Source of the DNA: an uncultured Phascolarctobacterium sp.
GTDB lineage: Bacteria; Bacillota; Negativicutes; Acidaminococcales; Acidaminococcaceae
Reading direction: 5' to 3'
Length of the DNA stretch: 64,000 nt
Assembly (NCBI GenBank): GCA_958448515.1
Contig: CAUDEF010000001.1
Span: 124,001-188,000 of the forward strand
The translations under genes and the position numbers were made by a program. This document shows positions 43,017-52,269 of the stretch, one piece after another (the first letter of the stretch is position 1; each line of letters begins with the position of its first letter). The notes under the pieces were generated by a model. That model did no database searches and was not told the origin of the DNA. It was given only the letters and a program-made list of their open reading frames with translations.

Positions 43017-43895
43017 TTAAAATAATGGTTTTACATTACCACCTTTAGGCTTTTTCATATTTTTTATGCGGACACTGACAATAACATCATCGCCGTCAAC
43101 TTCCTGCTCCATATTAACGGGAATACCAACATCTTTGATAGCATTAACAACCTGTTTAATACTGTTCAGATAAATTCTGACATCATTGACTATAATAGGA
43201 CGTTTTTTCTTCTGCTTTTCAGTATTATTCAGCAGTTTTTCAATATAGTTTTCAGTCTGGCGCACACTGTAGCCATTATCAATTACAACAGTAAGTACCT
43301 GCACCTGCTTTTCCTCATCGTCAAGTTTTAACAAAGCACGTGCATGACGTTCAGATAAGCCTGCCTCCAGCAGTATATTTCTCACTCTGTAAGAAAGCTT
43401 TAACAAACGTAATTTATTGGCAATGGTAGATTGTTTTTTGCCAACTCGCACTGCCATAGCTTCCTGAGTAAGATTAAATTCTTTAATTAATTTTTCGTAG
43501 CCTTCTGCTTCTTCCAGAAAATGCAGGCCTTCACGCTGCAGATTTTCGATTAAAGCAATTTCCGCAATCTGCTGAGAGGTATATTCGCTGACAATTACAG
43601 GAACTTCTGTAAGGTTAGCCATTTTAGACGCACGCAAACGACGTTCACCGGCAATAAGCATATATCTGCCATCATCAGAAGGCGCAACCAGCAACGGCTG
43701 TAATACTCCAAACTGAGCAATGGAGCTGGACAGCTCATTTAAAGCAGCTTCATCAAAATTTTTACGCGGCTGATAAGGATTAGGAAAAATTTTATCAATA
43801 GGTACTTTAACAACCTTTACTTCATTTACGTTCTGGCTGTTTGTTATATTACCATAATCTGTATCTAATAAAGAAAATCCATCATCTACAAACAT
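43017..43895 (-). CDS. noc: Nucleoid occlusion protein Noc
   Basis: A 292-residue ParB paralogue. FPNPYQPRKNFDEA, LIAGERRLRASKMANL and LIENLQREGLHFLEEAEGY form the CTPase domain. The DNA-reading helices KKQSTIANKLRLLKL and GLSERHARALLKL are the form seen in Noc, unlike the Spo0J form in the parB gene nearby. The position next to rsmG also fits Noc. The N-terminal tail (MFVDDGFSLLD) is the place of the membrane-binding helix, but here it is short and acidic. Confidence 0.88.
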   Translation of the reverse strand: MFVDDGFSLLDTDYGNITNSQNVNEVKVVKVPIDKIFPNPYQPRKNFDEAALNELSSSIAQFGVLQPLLVAPSDDGRYMLIAGERRLRASKMANLTEVPVIVSEYTSQQIAEIALIENLQREGLHFLEEAEGYEKLIKEFNLTQEAMAVRVGKKQSTIANKLRLLKLSYRVRNILLEAGLSERHARALLKLDDEEKQVQVLTVVIDNGYSVRQTENYIEKLLNNTEKQKKKRPIIVNDVRIYLNSIKQVVNAIKDVGIPVNMEQEVDGDDVIVSVRIKNMKKPKGGNVKPLF

Positions 43896-43907
43896 ACTTA
43901 ACCTCCG

Positions 43908-44627
43908 TTATTTACTGCCTAAAGGTTCTTTTTCAGGAGTACCTGCTTTGCGCGGATACTGGGCAGGCGTAGATTTAATTTTAGCAATTTTAACTATAGC
44001 CCTGCCATCATCAAGCCCGGGAAGTTTTACCTGCTCACTGCTGAGCAGCCTGCCTCCCAAAATTTTCAGAGCCGCTCTGCCTTCTTCAATTTCTTCAGCA
44101 AATTTGCTGCCCTTTAAGGCAATAAATAAGCCTCCCTTTTTTACCAGCGGCAGACAATACTCTGACAGAACACTTAGTCGTGCAACGGCACGGGCAGTTA
44201 CCAGATCATATTTTTCCCTGTGAGCCTTGTTTTTGCCTGCATCTTCTGCACGCATATGCTCACAGCAAATATTTTCCAGCTCCAGTTCGGCAATTACGTT
44301 CTGTAAAAATTTCAGCCTTTTGCCCAAAGAATCAATTAAAACAACATTCAGTTCCGGACAGTATATTTTAAGAGGAATCCCCGGAAAGCCTGCACCTGTG
44401 CCAACATCAGCCAAAGTTTTTCCCTTAAAGGAATCATCATACGCCAGCAGTGAATCTATCATATGTTTTACAGCTACTTCATCAGGTTCGGTAATGGCAG
44501 TTAAATTCATAACTTTATTGGTTTCAACAAGCATTTCATAGTAGCGGTTAAACTGCTGCAGCTGCTTGTCTGTAAAGCTTAATCCAGCTTCCTGCCCTTT
44601 GGCAACTAATATATCAATAAAGGTCAT
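43908..44627 (-). CDS. rsmG: 16S rRNA m7G527 methyltransferase
   Basis: A 239-residue SAM enzyme. Motif I DVGTGAGFPGIPLKIY, then the conserved ARAVA (TARAVARL) and GLFIALKG. Overlaps the mnmG stop by four bases (ATGA). Part of the conserved mnmE-mnmG-rsmG-noc-parA-parB series. Confidence 0.94.
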   Translation of the reverse strand: MTFIDILVAKGQEAGLSFTDKQLQQFNRYYEMLVETNKVMNLTAITEPDEVAVKHMIDSLLAYDDSFKGKTLADVGTGAGFPGIPLKIYCPELNVVLIDSLGKRLKFLQNVIAELELENICCEHMRAEDAGKNKAHREKYDLVTARAVARLSVLSEYCLPLVKKGGLFIALKGSKFAEEIEEGRAALKILGGRLLSSEQVKLPGLDDGRAIVKIAKIKSTPAQYPRKAGTPEKEPLGSK

Positions 44628-46507
44628 TCTCCCAATTCCTTTCGGCGCTTAACTTCTAAAGCAATCATCAGTACATTTATATCAGCCGGAGAAACGCCGC
44701 TGATACGTGAAGCCTGTCCAATAGATGTTGGTCGCACTTTTTCCAGTTTTTCCGCAGCCTCGGTAGAAAGCTCCTTAATAGAAGTATAATCGATATTATC
44801 AGGAATCTTTTTGTTTTCCAGTTTTAAAGCTCTTTCTACTTCCTGACGCTGTTTTGCTATATAGCCTTCGTACTTGGCATGAATCTCTGCCTGCTCTTCT
44901 GCCTGTTTGCCAAGCTTGGGCAAATCAAAAGCCTGCTGCAGTTTAGCGTAGGTAATTTCTTTTCTGCGCAACAAGTCCAACAGATTACTGCCGCTGCGCA
45001 GGGGCATACTGCCCATAGCTGCCAGTTTGGCATTATTTTCTTCATTAGGCGCAATATTAATTTTGCTCAGCTGAGCAAGAGTACGAGAAAGTACATCGCG
45101 TTTTTCACAGAACTCTGCATAACGTGCATCATCAACAAGACCTATGTTTCTGCCGATTTGTGTAAGGCGCAGATCAGCATTATCCTGACGCAGCAGCAGT
45201 CTGTATTCTGCACGGGAAGTCATCATGCGATAAGGTTCATTAGTCCCCTTAGTTACCAGATCATCAATAAGTACACCTATATAAGCTTCATCGCGGCGCA
45301 GCACAAGGGGCTCCTGTCCGTTAATTTTACGTACAGCATTAATACCTGCCATCAAACCCTGAGCCGCAGCCTCTTCATAACCGCTGGTGCCGTTGGACTG
45401 TCCTGCTGAGAAAAGTCCCTTAATAGCTTTATGCTCCAGTGATGCAGTAAGCTGCAGAGGATTTAAGCAATCATAATCAATAGCGTAGCCGGCACGCATC
45501 ATTTTGCAGTTTTCCATGCCAGGAATAGTCTGCATAAACTGCAGCTGAATATGCGCAGGCAAAGAAGAACTCATGCCCTGAACATACATTTCATTGGTGT
45601 GCATGCCTTCCGGTTCAATAAAAAGCTGATGACGGTCTTTATCAGCAAAGCGAACCAGCTTGGATTCTATAGATGGACAGTATCTGGGACCTACACCTTC
45701 TACCATACCGTTAAACATACCGGACAAATGCAGATTATCACGAATTATTTTATGCGTTCTTTCGTTAGTATAAGTCAGCCAGCAGGGAACCTGCTTACGT
45801 TCTTCTATCTTACTGATAAAAGAGAAGTTACGGGTTACTTCATCACCGTACTGAGCTTCCATCTTGCTGTAATCAAGACTGCGGGCATCAACACGAGCCG
45901 GGGTACCGGTTTTAAAGCGCATCAGCTCAATGCCATGCTCCAAAAGTGACGCAGAAAGCTTGTTGGCACTGCGCAAACCATTAGGACCGCATTCATAATT
46001 AACCTGTCCGTATACTATACGACCACGCAGATAGGTGCCGGTTGCCAAAATAACGCATTTAGCTTCAAAAACCTCGCCAGTTTCAGCCTCGACGCCTACA
46101 ATCTGTCCATTTTCTACCAGCAGTTTGTCAATCATCAGCTGCTTTAATTCCAGATTTTCCTGCTGCTCAATGATTTCCTTCATCAGTGTGTGATAATAAG
46201 GCTTGTCTTCCTGTCCTCTCAGCGCATGAACAGCATATCCTTTACCGGTGTTTAAAAGACGCATCTGGATACATGCCATATCCGCACTGATACCCATCTG
46301 ACCGCCCAAAGCATCTATTTCACGCACCAGATGTCCTTTTGCCGGACCGCCGATAGACGGATTACAGGGCATTAAAGCCACATTATCCAGTGAAAGTGTA
46401 GCCAAAAGTGTTTTGCTGCCCATTCTGGCAGCAGCCAAAGCCGCCTCTACACCTGCATGTCCGGCTCCGACAACAATAACATCAAATTGATCAGTAATAT
46501 ATCCCAT
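44624..46507 (-). CDS. mnmG: tRNA uridine 5-carboxymethylaminomethyl modification enzyme MnmG
   Basis: FAD enzyme acting with MnmE on the wobble uridine of several tRNAs. FAD motif VVGAGHAGVEAALAAARMG near the N-terminus, PCNPSIGGPAKGHLVREIDALGG, GTYLRG, and the C-terminal tRNA-binding helical domain. I chose the ATG at 46507; a TTG three codons upstream is less likely. About 627 residues, normal. Confidence 0.95.
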   Translation of the reverse strand: MGYITDQFDVIVVGAGHAGVEAALAAARMGSKTLLATLSLDNVALMPCNPSIGGPAKGHLVREIDALGGQMGISADMACIQMRLLNTGKGYAVHALRGQEDKPYYHTLMKEIIEQQENLELKQLMIDKLLVENGQIVGVEAETGEVFEAKCVILATGTYLRGRIVYGQVNYECGPNGLRSANKLSASLLEHGIELMRFKTGTPARVDARSLDYSKMEAQYGDEVTRNFSFISKIEERKQVPCWLTYTNERTHKIIRDNLHLSGMFNGMVEGVGPRYCPSIESKLVRFADKDRHQLFIEPEGMHTNEMYVQGMSSSLPAHIQLQFMQTIPGMENCKMMRAGYAIDYDCLNPLQLTASLEHKAIKGLFSAGQSNGTSGYEEAAAQGLMAGINAVRKINGQEPLVLRRDEAYIGVLIDDLVTKGTNEPYRMMTSRAEYRLLLRQDNADLRLTQIGRNIGLVDDARYAEFCEKRDVLSRTLAQLSKINIAPNEENNAKLAAMGSMPLRSGSNLLDLLRRKEITYAKLQQAFDLPKLGKQAEEQAEIHAKYEGYIAKQRQEVERALKLENKKIPDNIDYTSIKELSTEAAEKLEKVRPTSIGQASRISGVSPADINVLMIALEVKRRKELGE

Positions 46508-46525
46508 AGTTCTCAATCCTAATAT

Positions 46526-47905
46526 TTATTTACCAATGCAAAAACGTGCAAAGATTTCATTGATAATTTCATCCTGCAGTGTATCGCCGGTAATTTCACC
46601 CAATAAGTCAATAGCATTGCGCACATCAATAACAATACAGTCATACGGCAGCATTTCATCACAGGCACGTGCAGCATCACCAAGATAATTTAAAGCATGA
46701 CGCAGCAGTTCTTCGTGGCGGGCGTTTTGAATATATACCCCGTCATTTAATGTGCCTTCACTGCCATAGACATAGTTTTTCAGCCAGTCGGTAAATTTAT
46801 CAAGACCGGCGGTAGTTTTTGCAGACAAAGCCATAACCTTATCTGCTCCAAATCTTTGCTGCAGCGCAGTAAGATTTTCGGCAATGTCCAAATCACTCTT
46901 ATTTACTATTATAACATAAGGCTTTTCAGCTGCGGCAAACAAAATTGCTTCATCTTCCTCAGTAAGCCCTGCAGAGCCGTCTACAACGCAAATTACAAGT
47001 TCAGCATCCTGCAGCAGCTGCCTGCTCTTTTCTACGCCAATCTGTTCAACAAAATCATCGGTCTGTCTGATGCCTGCAGTATCAGCAAGTACCAAAGGCA
47101 CACCATCTAAGAGCAGCTGCTCTTCTATTACATCGCGTGTAGTACCTGCATATTCGGAAACTATAGCTCTTTCCTCTTTCAGCAAAGCATTCAGCAGGCT
47201 TGACTTGCCTACGTTGGGTCTGCCCACAATGGCAGTTTTTAATCCTTCACGCAAAATTTTGCCTGTATGAGCATTTTTCAGCAGGCCTTTAATCTCAGTG
47301 CATGTACCAGTAATACTTTTATGCACTCTGCTGAAAGTTACATCTTCAATGTCCTCTTCCGGATAATCTATAACTGCTTCCAGATTAACTACAACATCAA
47401 GAAGATTTCTTCTGAGCTTGCGCAGCTCACCTGCCAGCTGACCATTCTGCTGACGTACAGCCAGTTTTAAAGAACTTTCACTGCGTGAACGGATAATATC
47501 CATTACAGCCTCAGCCTGAGTAAGGTCAATTCTGCCGTTTAAAAATGCTCTTTTAGTAAATTCTCCAGGCTCAGCAGCTCTGGCGCCGGCTTTATAAGTC
47601 ATGCTCAGAATTTTTTTCAAAGACTGAATTCCGCCGTGACTTTGAATTTCCACAACGTCTTCAGCAGTATAGGAATGAGGTGCGCGCATATAGACACATA
47701 ACACTTCATCTACAAGACTGCCGTCATCATCATGAACATGTCCATACACCATTGTGTTAGGTGCATAACTGGAAAGTTTTCTGCCACTGACAGCCTTAAA
47801 AAGCTGCTCTCCTATTGATAAAGATTTTTCACCGCTGATGCGGATAATACCAACTGCCCCTTCACCCAAAGCAGTTATTACAGCACTTATTGTATCTTCA
47901 GCCAC
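46526..47905 (-). CDS. mnmE: tRNA modification GTPase MnmE
   Basis: Partner of MnmG. The N-terminal folate-binding domain has AVGIIRISG. The G-domain has GRPNVGKSSLLNALL (about 223-237), DTAGIRQTDD and NKSD, and the protein ends with the catalytic CIGK (Cys456 in the CxGK tail). GTG start at 47905 with GGAGG upstream. 459 residues, normal. Confidence 0.95.
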   Translation of the reverse strand: MAEDTISAVITALGEGAVGIIRISGEKSLSIGEQLFKAVSGRKLSSYAPNTMVYGHVHDDDGSLVDEVLCVYMRAPHSYTAEDVVEIQSHGGIQSLKKILSMTYKAGARAAEPGEFTKRAFLNGRIDLTQAEAVMDIIRSRSESSLKLAVRQQNGQLAGELRKLRRNLLDVVVNLEAVIDYPEEDIEDVTFSRVHKSITGTCTEIKGLLKNAHTGKILREGLKTAIVGRPNVGKSSLLNALLKEERAIVSEYAGTTRDVIEEQLLLDGVPLVLADTAGIRQTDDFVEQIGVEKSRQLLQDAELVICVVDGSAGLTEEDEAILFAAAEKPYVIIVNKSDLDIAENLTALQQRFGADKVMALSAKTTAGLDKFTDWLKNYVYGSEGTLNDGVYIQNARHEELLRHALNYLGDAARACDEMLPYDCIVIDVRNAIDLLGEITGDTLQDEIINEIFARFCIGK

Positions 47906-47927
47906 ACTCTCATCCTCCTTTAAAAGA

Positions 47928-47955
47928 TAAACCCAGTAATAGCTTACTGGGTTTA
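47928..47955 (-). terminator. Hairpin between jag and mnmE
   Basis: TAAACCCAGTAA/TTACTGGGTTTA stem with a TAGC loop. The T run is weak on the minus strand, so termination may be partial. Confidence 0.6.
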
Positions 47956-47962
47956 GTATGTT

Positions 47963-48742
47963 TTATTTTTTTAATTCAATTACTACATGGCGATAAGGTT
48001 CTTCACCCTCGCTCAGAGTGGTTACACGGCGATCATTCTGCAATGCCATATGAATCACTTTTCTTTCATGAGGATTCATAGGTTCCAGAGCAACACGCTC
48101 ACCGCTGCGTTTTACTTTGTCTGCCAGACGGTTTGCCAGTCTGGTTAAGGTTTCTACTCTGCGTTCACGGTAGTCTTCAACATCAATAACAACGCGCACA
48201 CGCTCAGCAGAATTCTTGTTGGCAACAAGATTAGTCAGATACTGCAGAGAATCCAGAGTCTGACCATGTTTGCCGATCAGAATGCCCATGTCATTACCAT
48301 GCAGCTTAAAGGTAACAATACCTTCATTTTTATTGATGAACTTTTCAATTACCACTTCAATTTTCATGGCAGTAAAAATTTTCTGCAGGAATTCTTTTGC
48401 TCTGGCAACAGATTCATCATTTACGGTAAATTTTCTAACTTCTTTTACAACAGGAGCTTCTGCAGCTTCCGGAGCAGATTTTACTTCTACAACAGTTTCA
48501 ACATGCTCTGTAACTACAACCTCATCTGCTGTTTCAACAACGGTAACTTCTTCAGCAACAGCAACTTCTGCCTCTTTAACAGTTACACGTACTTTAGCAT
48601 CTTTACGGCCAAATCCAAAAAAGCCTTTTTTGCCTTCTTCCAGAACTTCTACTACAGCTTCATCAGCAGTAACATTCAGTTCTCTTAAAGCTTCAGCAAC
48701 AGCTTCTTCAACACTTTTGCCTGTTTTTTCAACAAAAGCCAT
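47963..48742 (-). CDS. jag: RNA-binding protein Jag (KhpB/EloR)
   Basis: About 259 residues. N-terminal Jag-N domain (FVEKTGKSVEEAVAEAL, FGFGRKDAKVRV), a Glu/Val-rich linker (about 68-108), a KH domain with GKHGQTLDSLQYL and a C-terminal R3H domain with RVALEPMNPHERKVIH. Works with KhpA in RNA binding and control of cell elongation. I chose the ATG at 48742, nine bases after AGGAG. Confidence 0.92.
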   Translation of the reverse strand: MAFVEKTGKSVEEAVAEALRELNVTADEAVVEVLEEGKKGFFGFGRKDAKVRVTVKEAEVAVAEEVTVVETADEVVVTEHVETVVEVKSAPEAAEAPVVKEVRKFTVNDESVARAKEFLQKIFTAMKIEVVIEKFINKNEGIVTFKLHGNDMGILIGKHGQTLDSLQYLTNLVANKNSAERVRVVIDVEDYRERRVETLTRLANRLADKVKRSGERVALEPMNPHERKVIHMALQNDRRVTTLSEGEEPYRHVVIELKK

Positions 48743-48764
48743 TCTGAACAACTCCTAGACTTAA

Positions 48765-49394
48765 TTATTTACCTTCAGCTTTACTCATCAAAGCCTGTTG
48801 TCCGATTTGCATGATATTCATAACTACCCAGTAAATAACAAGACCTGCCGGGAAAGTTAAGCTGATATAACCGATGAACAACGGCATGAAATAAAGCATA
48901 ATTTTATTTTGCGGGCTGGATGTATCCGGCATAGTCTGCTTGGACTGAATAAATGTAGTCAAAGCGGACAAAATCGGTAAAATATACATCGGATCCGGAT
49001 TGGAGATATTATCCATCCACAGGAAATTAGCAGGGCCATCATAGCTAAATCCCTGGATGCCATAGAAAATACCAATCATAATCGGCATCTGCACAAGCAA
49101 AGGCAGGCAGCCAGCCAGCGGATTAACACCTTCATTTTTATAAAGATTAGCCAGTTCCATATTCAGACGCTGTTTATCGTCTTTATACTTCTCCTGAATT
49201 TCTTTCATTTTGGGTTGAATACTCATCATTGCTTTAGTAGATTCAATCTGCTTTTTAGTCAGCGGATATAAAATCAGTTTTACAATGACAGTCATAAGAA
49301 CAATGGCAAGACCATAGTTAGGCATGCCGATAGCATCTGTAAGGCCATACAGAAAAATAATGACCTGCTGCACAATATTACTCAGAAAATCCAA
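48765..49394 (-). CDS. yidC: Membrane protein insertase YidC
   Basis: A 209-residue YidC/Oxa1/Alb3 protein with five membrane segments. LTKKQIESTKAMMSIQPKMKEIQEKYKDD is the cytoplasmic helical hairpin, and PLLVQMPIMIGIFYGI and FPAGLVIYW are membrane parts. No lipobox is visible and there is no large periplasmic domain. It lies between yidD and jag as in other Firmicutes. Confidence 0.93.
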   Translation of the reverse strand: MDFLSNIVQQVIIFLYGLTDAIGMPNYGLAIVLMTVIVKLILYPLTKKQIESTKAMMSIQPKMKEIQEKYKDDKQRLNMELANLYKNEGVNPLAGCLPLLVQMPIMIGIFYGIQGFSYDGPANFLWMDNISNPDPMYILPILSALTTFIQSKQTMPDTSSPQNKIMLYFMPLFIGYISLTFPAGLVIYWVVMNIMQIGQQALMSKAEGK

Positions 49395-49439
49395 GATATC
49401 ACTCCTTAAATTAAGTTACAATTTTATAAATGAAACCTA

Positions 49440-49649
49440 TTACTTAACAGGATCATATCCTCCAGGATGAAATGGATGACATTTGGCAAGACGCTTTACT
49501 GTCAGCCACAAACCCTTCAAAACGCCTTTTTTTGTAATCGCTTCAATAGCATACGCTGAACAAGTAGGATAAAACCTACAGGTGGGCGGAAAAAGCGGAG
49601 AAATAAACAACTGGTAAAACCTGATAAACAAAATCAGTATCTTCCCCAT
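49440..49649 (-). CDS. yidD: Membrane protein insertion efficiency factor YidD
   Basis: A 69-residue protein with FYQLFISPLFPPTCRFYPTC, SAYAIEAI and CHPFHPGGYDPV, the family hallmarks. I favour the ATG at 49649, nine bases after AAGAGG; ATGs at 49658 and 49694 are in frame. The 49694 start would run into rnpA. Helps YidC. Confidence 0.9.
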   Translation of the reverse strand: MGKILILFIRFYQLFISPLFPPTCRFYPTCSAYAIEAITKKGVLKGLWLTVKRLAKCHPFHPGGYDPVK

Positions 49650-49662
49650 CTTCTGCATCCTC

Positions 49663-50022
49663 TTATTCTTGTAATAATGCTGCTCTTTTAGCAAGTCTTA
49701 AAAATACACGCTCATAAGTCTTCAAATCTGCCTTCGCCAGTTTGCGGCGGGCCACCCAAACAATATGGTATCCTTTTTTCAATTTCAACTTATGTACCCG
49801 GAAAACTTCACGCATCATGCGCTTCATTCGGTTGCGTACAACTGCGCAGCCAAGTTTTTTCCCTACAGCCATCCCTATTTTTACATCTTCAGCCTGTTCC
49901 GGCAGAATGTAAAAAACAGACATTCCGTCTACTACAGAACGCCCCCTGTTATACACGGACTGAAAGCTTTTTTTTGATTTTAAACGATTTGTTTTAGGAA
50001 ATGAATAAATTTTTTTCTGCAT
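49663..50022 (-). CDS. rnpA: Ribonuclease P protein component
   Basis: A 119-residue basic protein that assists the P RNA in tRNA 5' processing. The conserved RNR motif is in VVRNRMKRMMREVFR, after LKSKKSFQSVYNRGRS at the start. I chose the ATG at 50022, eight bases after CAGGTG. Directly after rpmH, as usual, but with a hairpin between them. Confidence 0.93.
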   Translation of the reverse strand: MQKKIYSFPKTNRLKSKKSFQSVYNRGRSVVDGMSVFYILPEQAEDVKIGMAVGKKLGCAVVRNRMKRMMREVFRVHKLKLKKGYHIVWVARRKLAKADLKTYERVFLRLAKRAALLQE

Positions 50023-50047
50023 CAACTGGACACCTGCCCGCATGGAA

Positions 50048-50075
50048 AAAATAGGCCACTTGCGCGGCCTATTTT
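50048..50075 (-). terminator. Hairpin between rpmH and rnpA
   Basis: AAAATAGGCC/GGCCTATTTT stem with a T run on the minus strand, 26 bases before the rnpA start. Probably a partial terminator that sets ribosomal protein above RNase P protein output. Confidence 0.75.
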
Positions 50076-50082
50076 TATGATA

Positions 50083-50217
50083 TTATGCAGACAATTTCTT
50101 TCTGCCTCTAGCACGTCTTCTTTTGAGAACTTGACGACCGCCCAAAGTTTTCATTCTTTCTCTGAAACCATGGGTTCTTTTTCTTCTAAGATTGTTAGGT
50201 TGAAAAGTACGTTTCAT
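50083..50217 (-). CDS. rpmH: 50S ribosomal protein L34
   Basis: A 44-residue, very basic protein with MKRTFQPNNLRRKRTHGF, RERMKTLGGRQVLKRRRARG and KKLSA, the complete L34 pattern. AAGGAGGG precedes the ATG. First gene leftward from the origin. Confidence 0.97.
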   Translation of the reverse strand: MKRTFQPNNLRRKRTHGFRERMKTLGGRQVLKRRRARGRKKLSA

Positions 50218-50377
50218 TAAAGTATTCCCTCCTTGCCACCACGAATTTTATCAAATTCTATGTTTCTGAATTGATAGCTGAAATTTTGCCGCTGCTTACC
50301 TTATTTTAAATCAGATCTTCATCATTTTGACAACGATAAAAACTGACAAATAAAGTAATGCAAAATATTACTAGATT

Positions 50378-50406
50378 ATTATATTTTAAAACAAATACTA
50401 CGTCAA
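50378..50406 (-). promoter_or_regulatory. Candidate rpmH promoter
   Basis: Minus-strand TTGACG (50401-50406) and TATAAT (50378-50383) with a 17-base spacer, leading toward rpmH with a leader of about 155 bases. Confidence 0.65.
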
Positions 50407-50493
50407 GTAAAAAACTGTCAAAATAACTATAATTAAGCTAAATAAATACTGCTGCAGCGCTCTTTAATTAAATTTCAGGAATAATTTGCTAAG

Positions 50494-50536
50494 TTATCCA
50501 CAGTCTGTTAAAATAATACTAGATAATTGTGAATAA
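50494..50536. other. DnaA boxes upstream of dnaA (oriC part 1)
   Basis: TTATCCACA at 50494-50502 and TGTGAATAA (inverse of TTATTCACA) at 50528-50536. The remaining parts of 50218-50627 are AT-rich, with only the rpmH promoter otherwise recognised. Confidence 0.75.
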
Positions 50537-50627
50537 GTTACCGTTATTGTATTCGGCCATCCAGTAAATTAATTTTTATCGGCAGTTGCCGAATTTTTAT
50601 TTTTAAACTATTACAGAAAGGGTTTGT

Positions 50628-52019
50628 ATGATGAGCTCCTATGATTTAGCAGAGATATGGGTGAAATTCAAAGAAAAATTTAAAGAATCCGTCAACGAAA
50701 AAGTATTTGATATCTGGATTAAACCGATAATACCTCTGGAGGTTACAGATCAGTACTATAAAATAGGTGTCAAAAACAATTTCTTCAAAAATATGCTGGA
50801 AGAAAACTATGCTTCTGTCATTGAAGGTATTTTATCCGGCATCATGGGCAAAAACATTACGCTGGTTATCGAAACTCTGGAAGATCCTGCTCCTGAAGTA
50901 AGTTTAAAAGAAACATTGCAGGAAAACAGTCATGCCAAAACACAGCAGACTGAACTTTTTGACGATAAACAACCCGAAACAGCAGAAAGCGACACCGAAA
51001 GCAATCTGAATCCCAAATATGTTTTTGAAACATTCGTTATCGGCAACTCCAACCGCTTTGCTCATGCTGCAGCCCAGGCAGTAGCAAACAATCCTGCCAA
51101 TGCCTACAATCCCCTCTTTTTATATGGAGGCGTTGGTCTTGGCAAAACACATCTGATGCACGCTATAGGCAACAGAATCAAACAAAACGATCCGCGCATG
51201 AAAATACTTTATATTTCCAGTGAAAAATTTACCAATGAGATCGTTAATTCTATCTATAATAAAACAACTGAAGCCTTCCGCAAAAAATACCGCAATATCG
51301 ACTGCCTTATCATTGACGATATTCAGTTTCTGAAAGGCAAGGAACAAACACAGGTAGAATTTTTCCATACTTTTAATACATTGTATGAAGCAAACAAACA
51401 AATTATCATATCCAGTGACCGTCTGCCCAAAGAAATTGAAACTCTTGAAGAACGCCTGAGAACACGTTTTGAATCCGGTCTTACTGCTGATATTCAGCCT
51501 CCTGACCTGGAAACAAGAATGGCTATTTTGAGAAAAAAAGCAGCAACAGACGGAATCGAGCTGCCCAATGAAGTTATTACTCTTCTGGCAACCAATATTA
51601 CTACCAATATCAGAGAAATTGAAGGTGCCTATACAAAAGTTGTAGCTTTTGCTTCACTTATGGACATGCCCATAACCATAGAAACAGCCAAAAAAGCTCT
51701 TGATGATATGGGCAACGTAGTACAGACAAAGCAAATTACCTTTGAAAGCATTACCAAAACAGTTGCAGAATACTATCATATTAAACTGGACGAACTGTTT
51801 ACCAAAAAAAGAACGCAAAATATTGCTTTTCCAAGGCAAATTGCCATGTACCTGTGCAGAGAACTGGCAGATTTATCCTATCCTCGCATAGGTGAACTTT
51901 TTGGAGGACGTGATCATACAACAGTTATTCACGCCTACGAAAAAATCAACAAAAACTCTCAGACCAACACTTCTCTGCAAAATGATCTGCAGGTTATTCG
52001 TGAAAAACTTAAGCAATAA
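50628..52019 (+). CDS. dnaA: Chromosomal replication initiator DnaA
   Basis: A 463-residue initiator. Domain I at 1-90, a variable Glu/Thr-rich linker (about 90-130), and an AAA+ domain with GGVGLGKTHLMHAIGN and IIDDIQFLKGKEQTQ. The arginine-finger region is ERLRTRFESGL. The C-terminal DNA-binding domain has RQIAMYLCRELADLSYP and GGRDHTTVIHAYEKI. AAAGGG precedes ATGATG; either ATG is possible. Confidence 0.96.
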   Translation: MMSSYDLAEIWVKFKEKFKESVNEKVFDIWIKPIIPLEVTDQYYKIGVKNNFFKNMLEENYASVIEGILSGIMGKNITLVIETLEDPAPEVSLKETLQENSHAKTQQTELFDDKQPETAESDTESNLNPKYVFETFVIGNSNRFAHAAAQAVANNPANAYNPLFLYGGVGLGKTHLMHAIGNRIKQNDPRMKILYISSEKFTNEIVNSIYNKTTEAFRKKYRNIDCLIIDDIQFLKGKEQTQVEFFHTFNTLYEANKQIIISSDRLPKEIETLEERLRTRFESGLTADIQPPDLETRMAILRKKAATDGIELPNEVITLLATNITTNIREIEGAYTKVVAFASLMDMPITIETAKKALDDMGNVVQTKQITFESITKTVAEYYHIKLDELFTKKRTQNIAFPRQIAMYLCRELADLSYPRIGELFGGRDHTTVIHAYEKINKNSQTNTSLQNDLQVIREKLKQ

Positions 52020-52021
52020 AG

Positions 52022-52239
52022 TTATCCACAAAAACTGTGTATAACTCACCTGAAAACTGTGCATAACTTTTTTTAAAAGTTGACAACTTTTCGGCATGTA
52101 GATTGTGTTAATAATATTTCCCGATTATCAACATAGTTATTTACAACCTGAAAACCCCATTATTTAAAGCATCCACACAGTTTTCCACATAATCAACAAG
52201 TATTACTACTACGTCTACTACTTTATATAAATTATATAT
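52022..52239. other. oriC: oriC part 2: DnaA boxes, DnaA-trio-like repeats and AT-rich unwinding region
   Basis: DnaA boxes: TTATCCACA (52022-52030), TGTGTATAA (52036-52044), TGTGCATAA (52058-52066), plus weaker TTATTTACA (52137-52145) and TTTTCCACA (52181-52189). Then ATTACTACTACGTCTACTAC (52202-52221), a run of trinucleotides like the DnaA-trio element, followed by an almost pure AT stretch to 52240. This is the arrangement of a Bacillus-type unwinding site. Confidence 0.8.
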
Positions 52240-52269
52240 AGTTTTAAAAACAAGGAGGCTTGTGTATAA

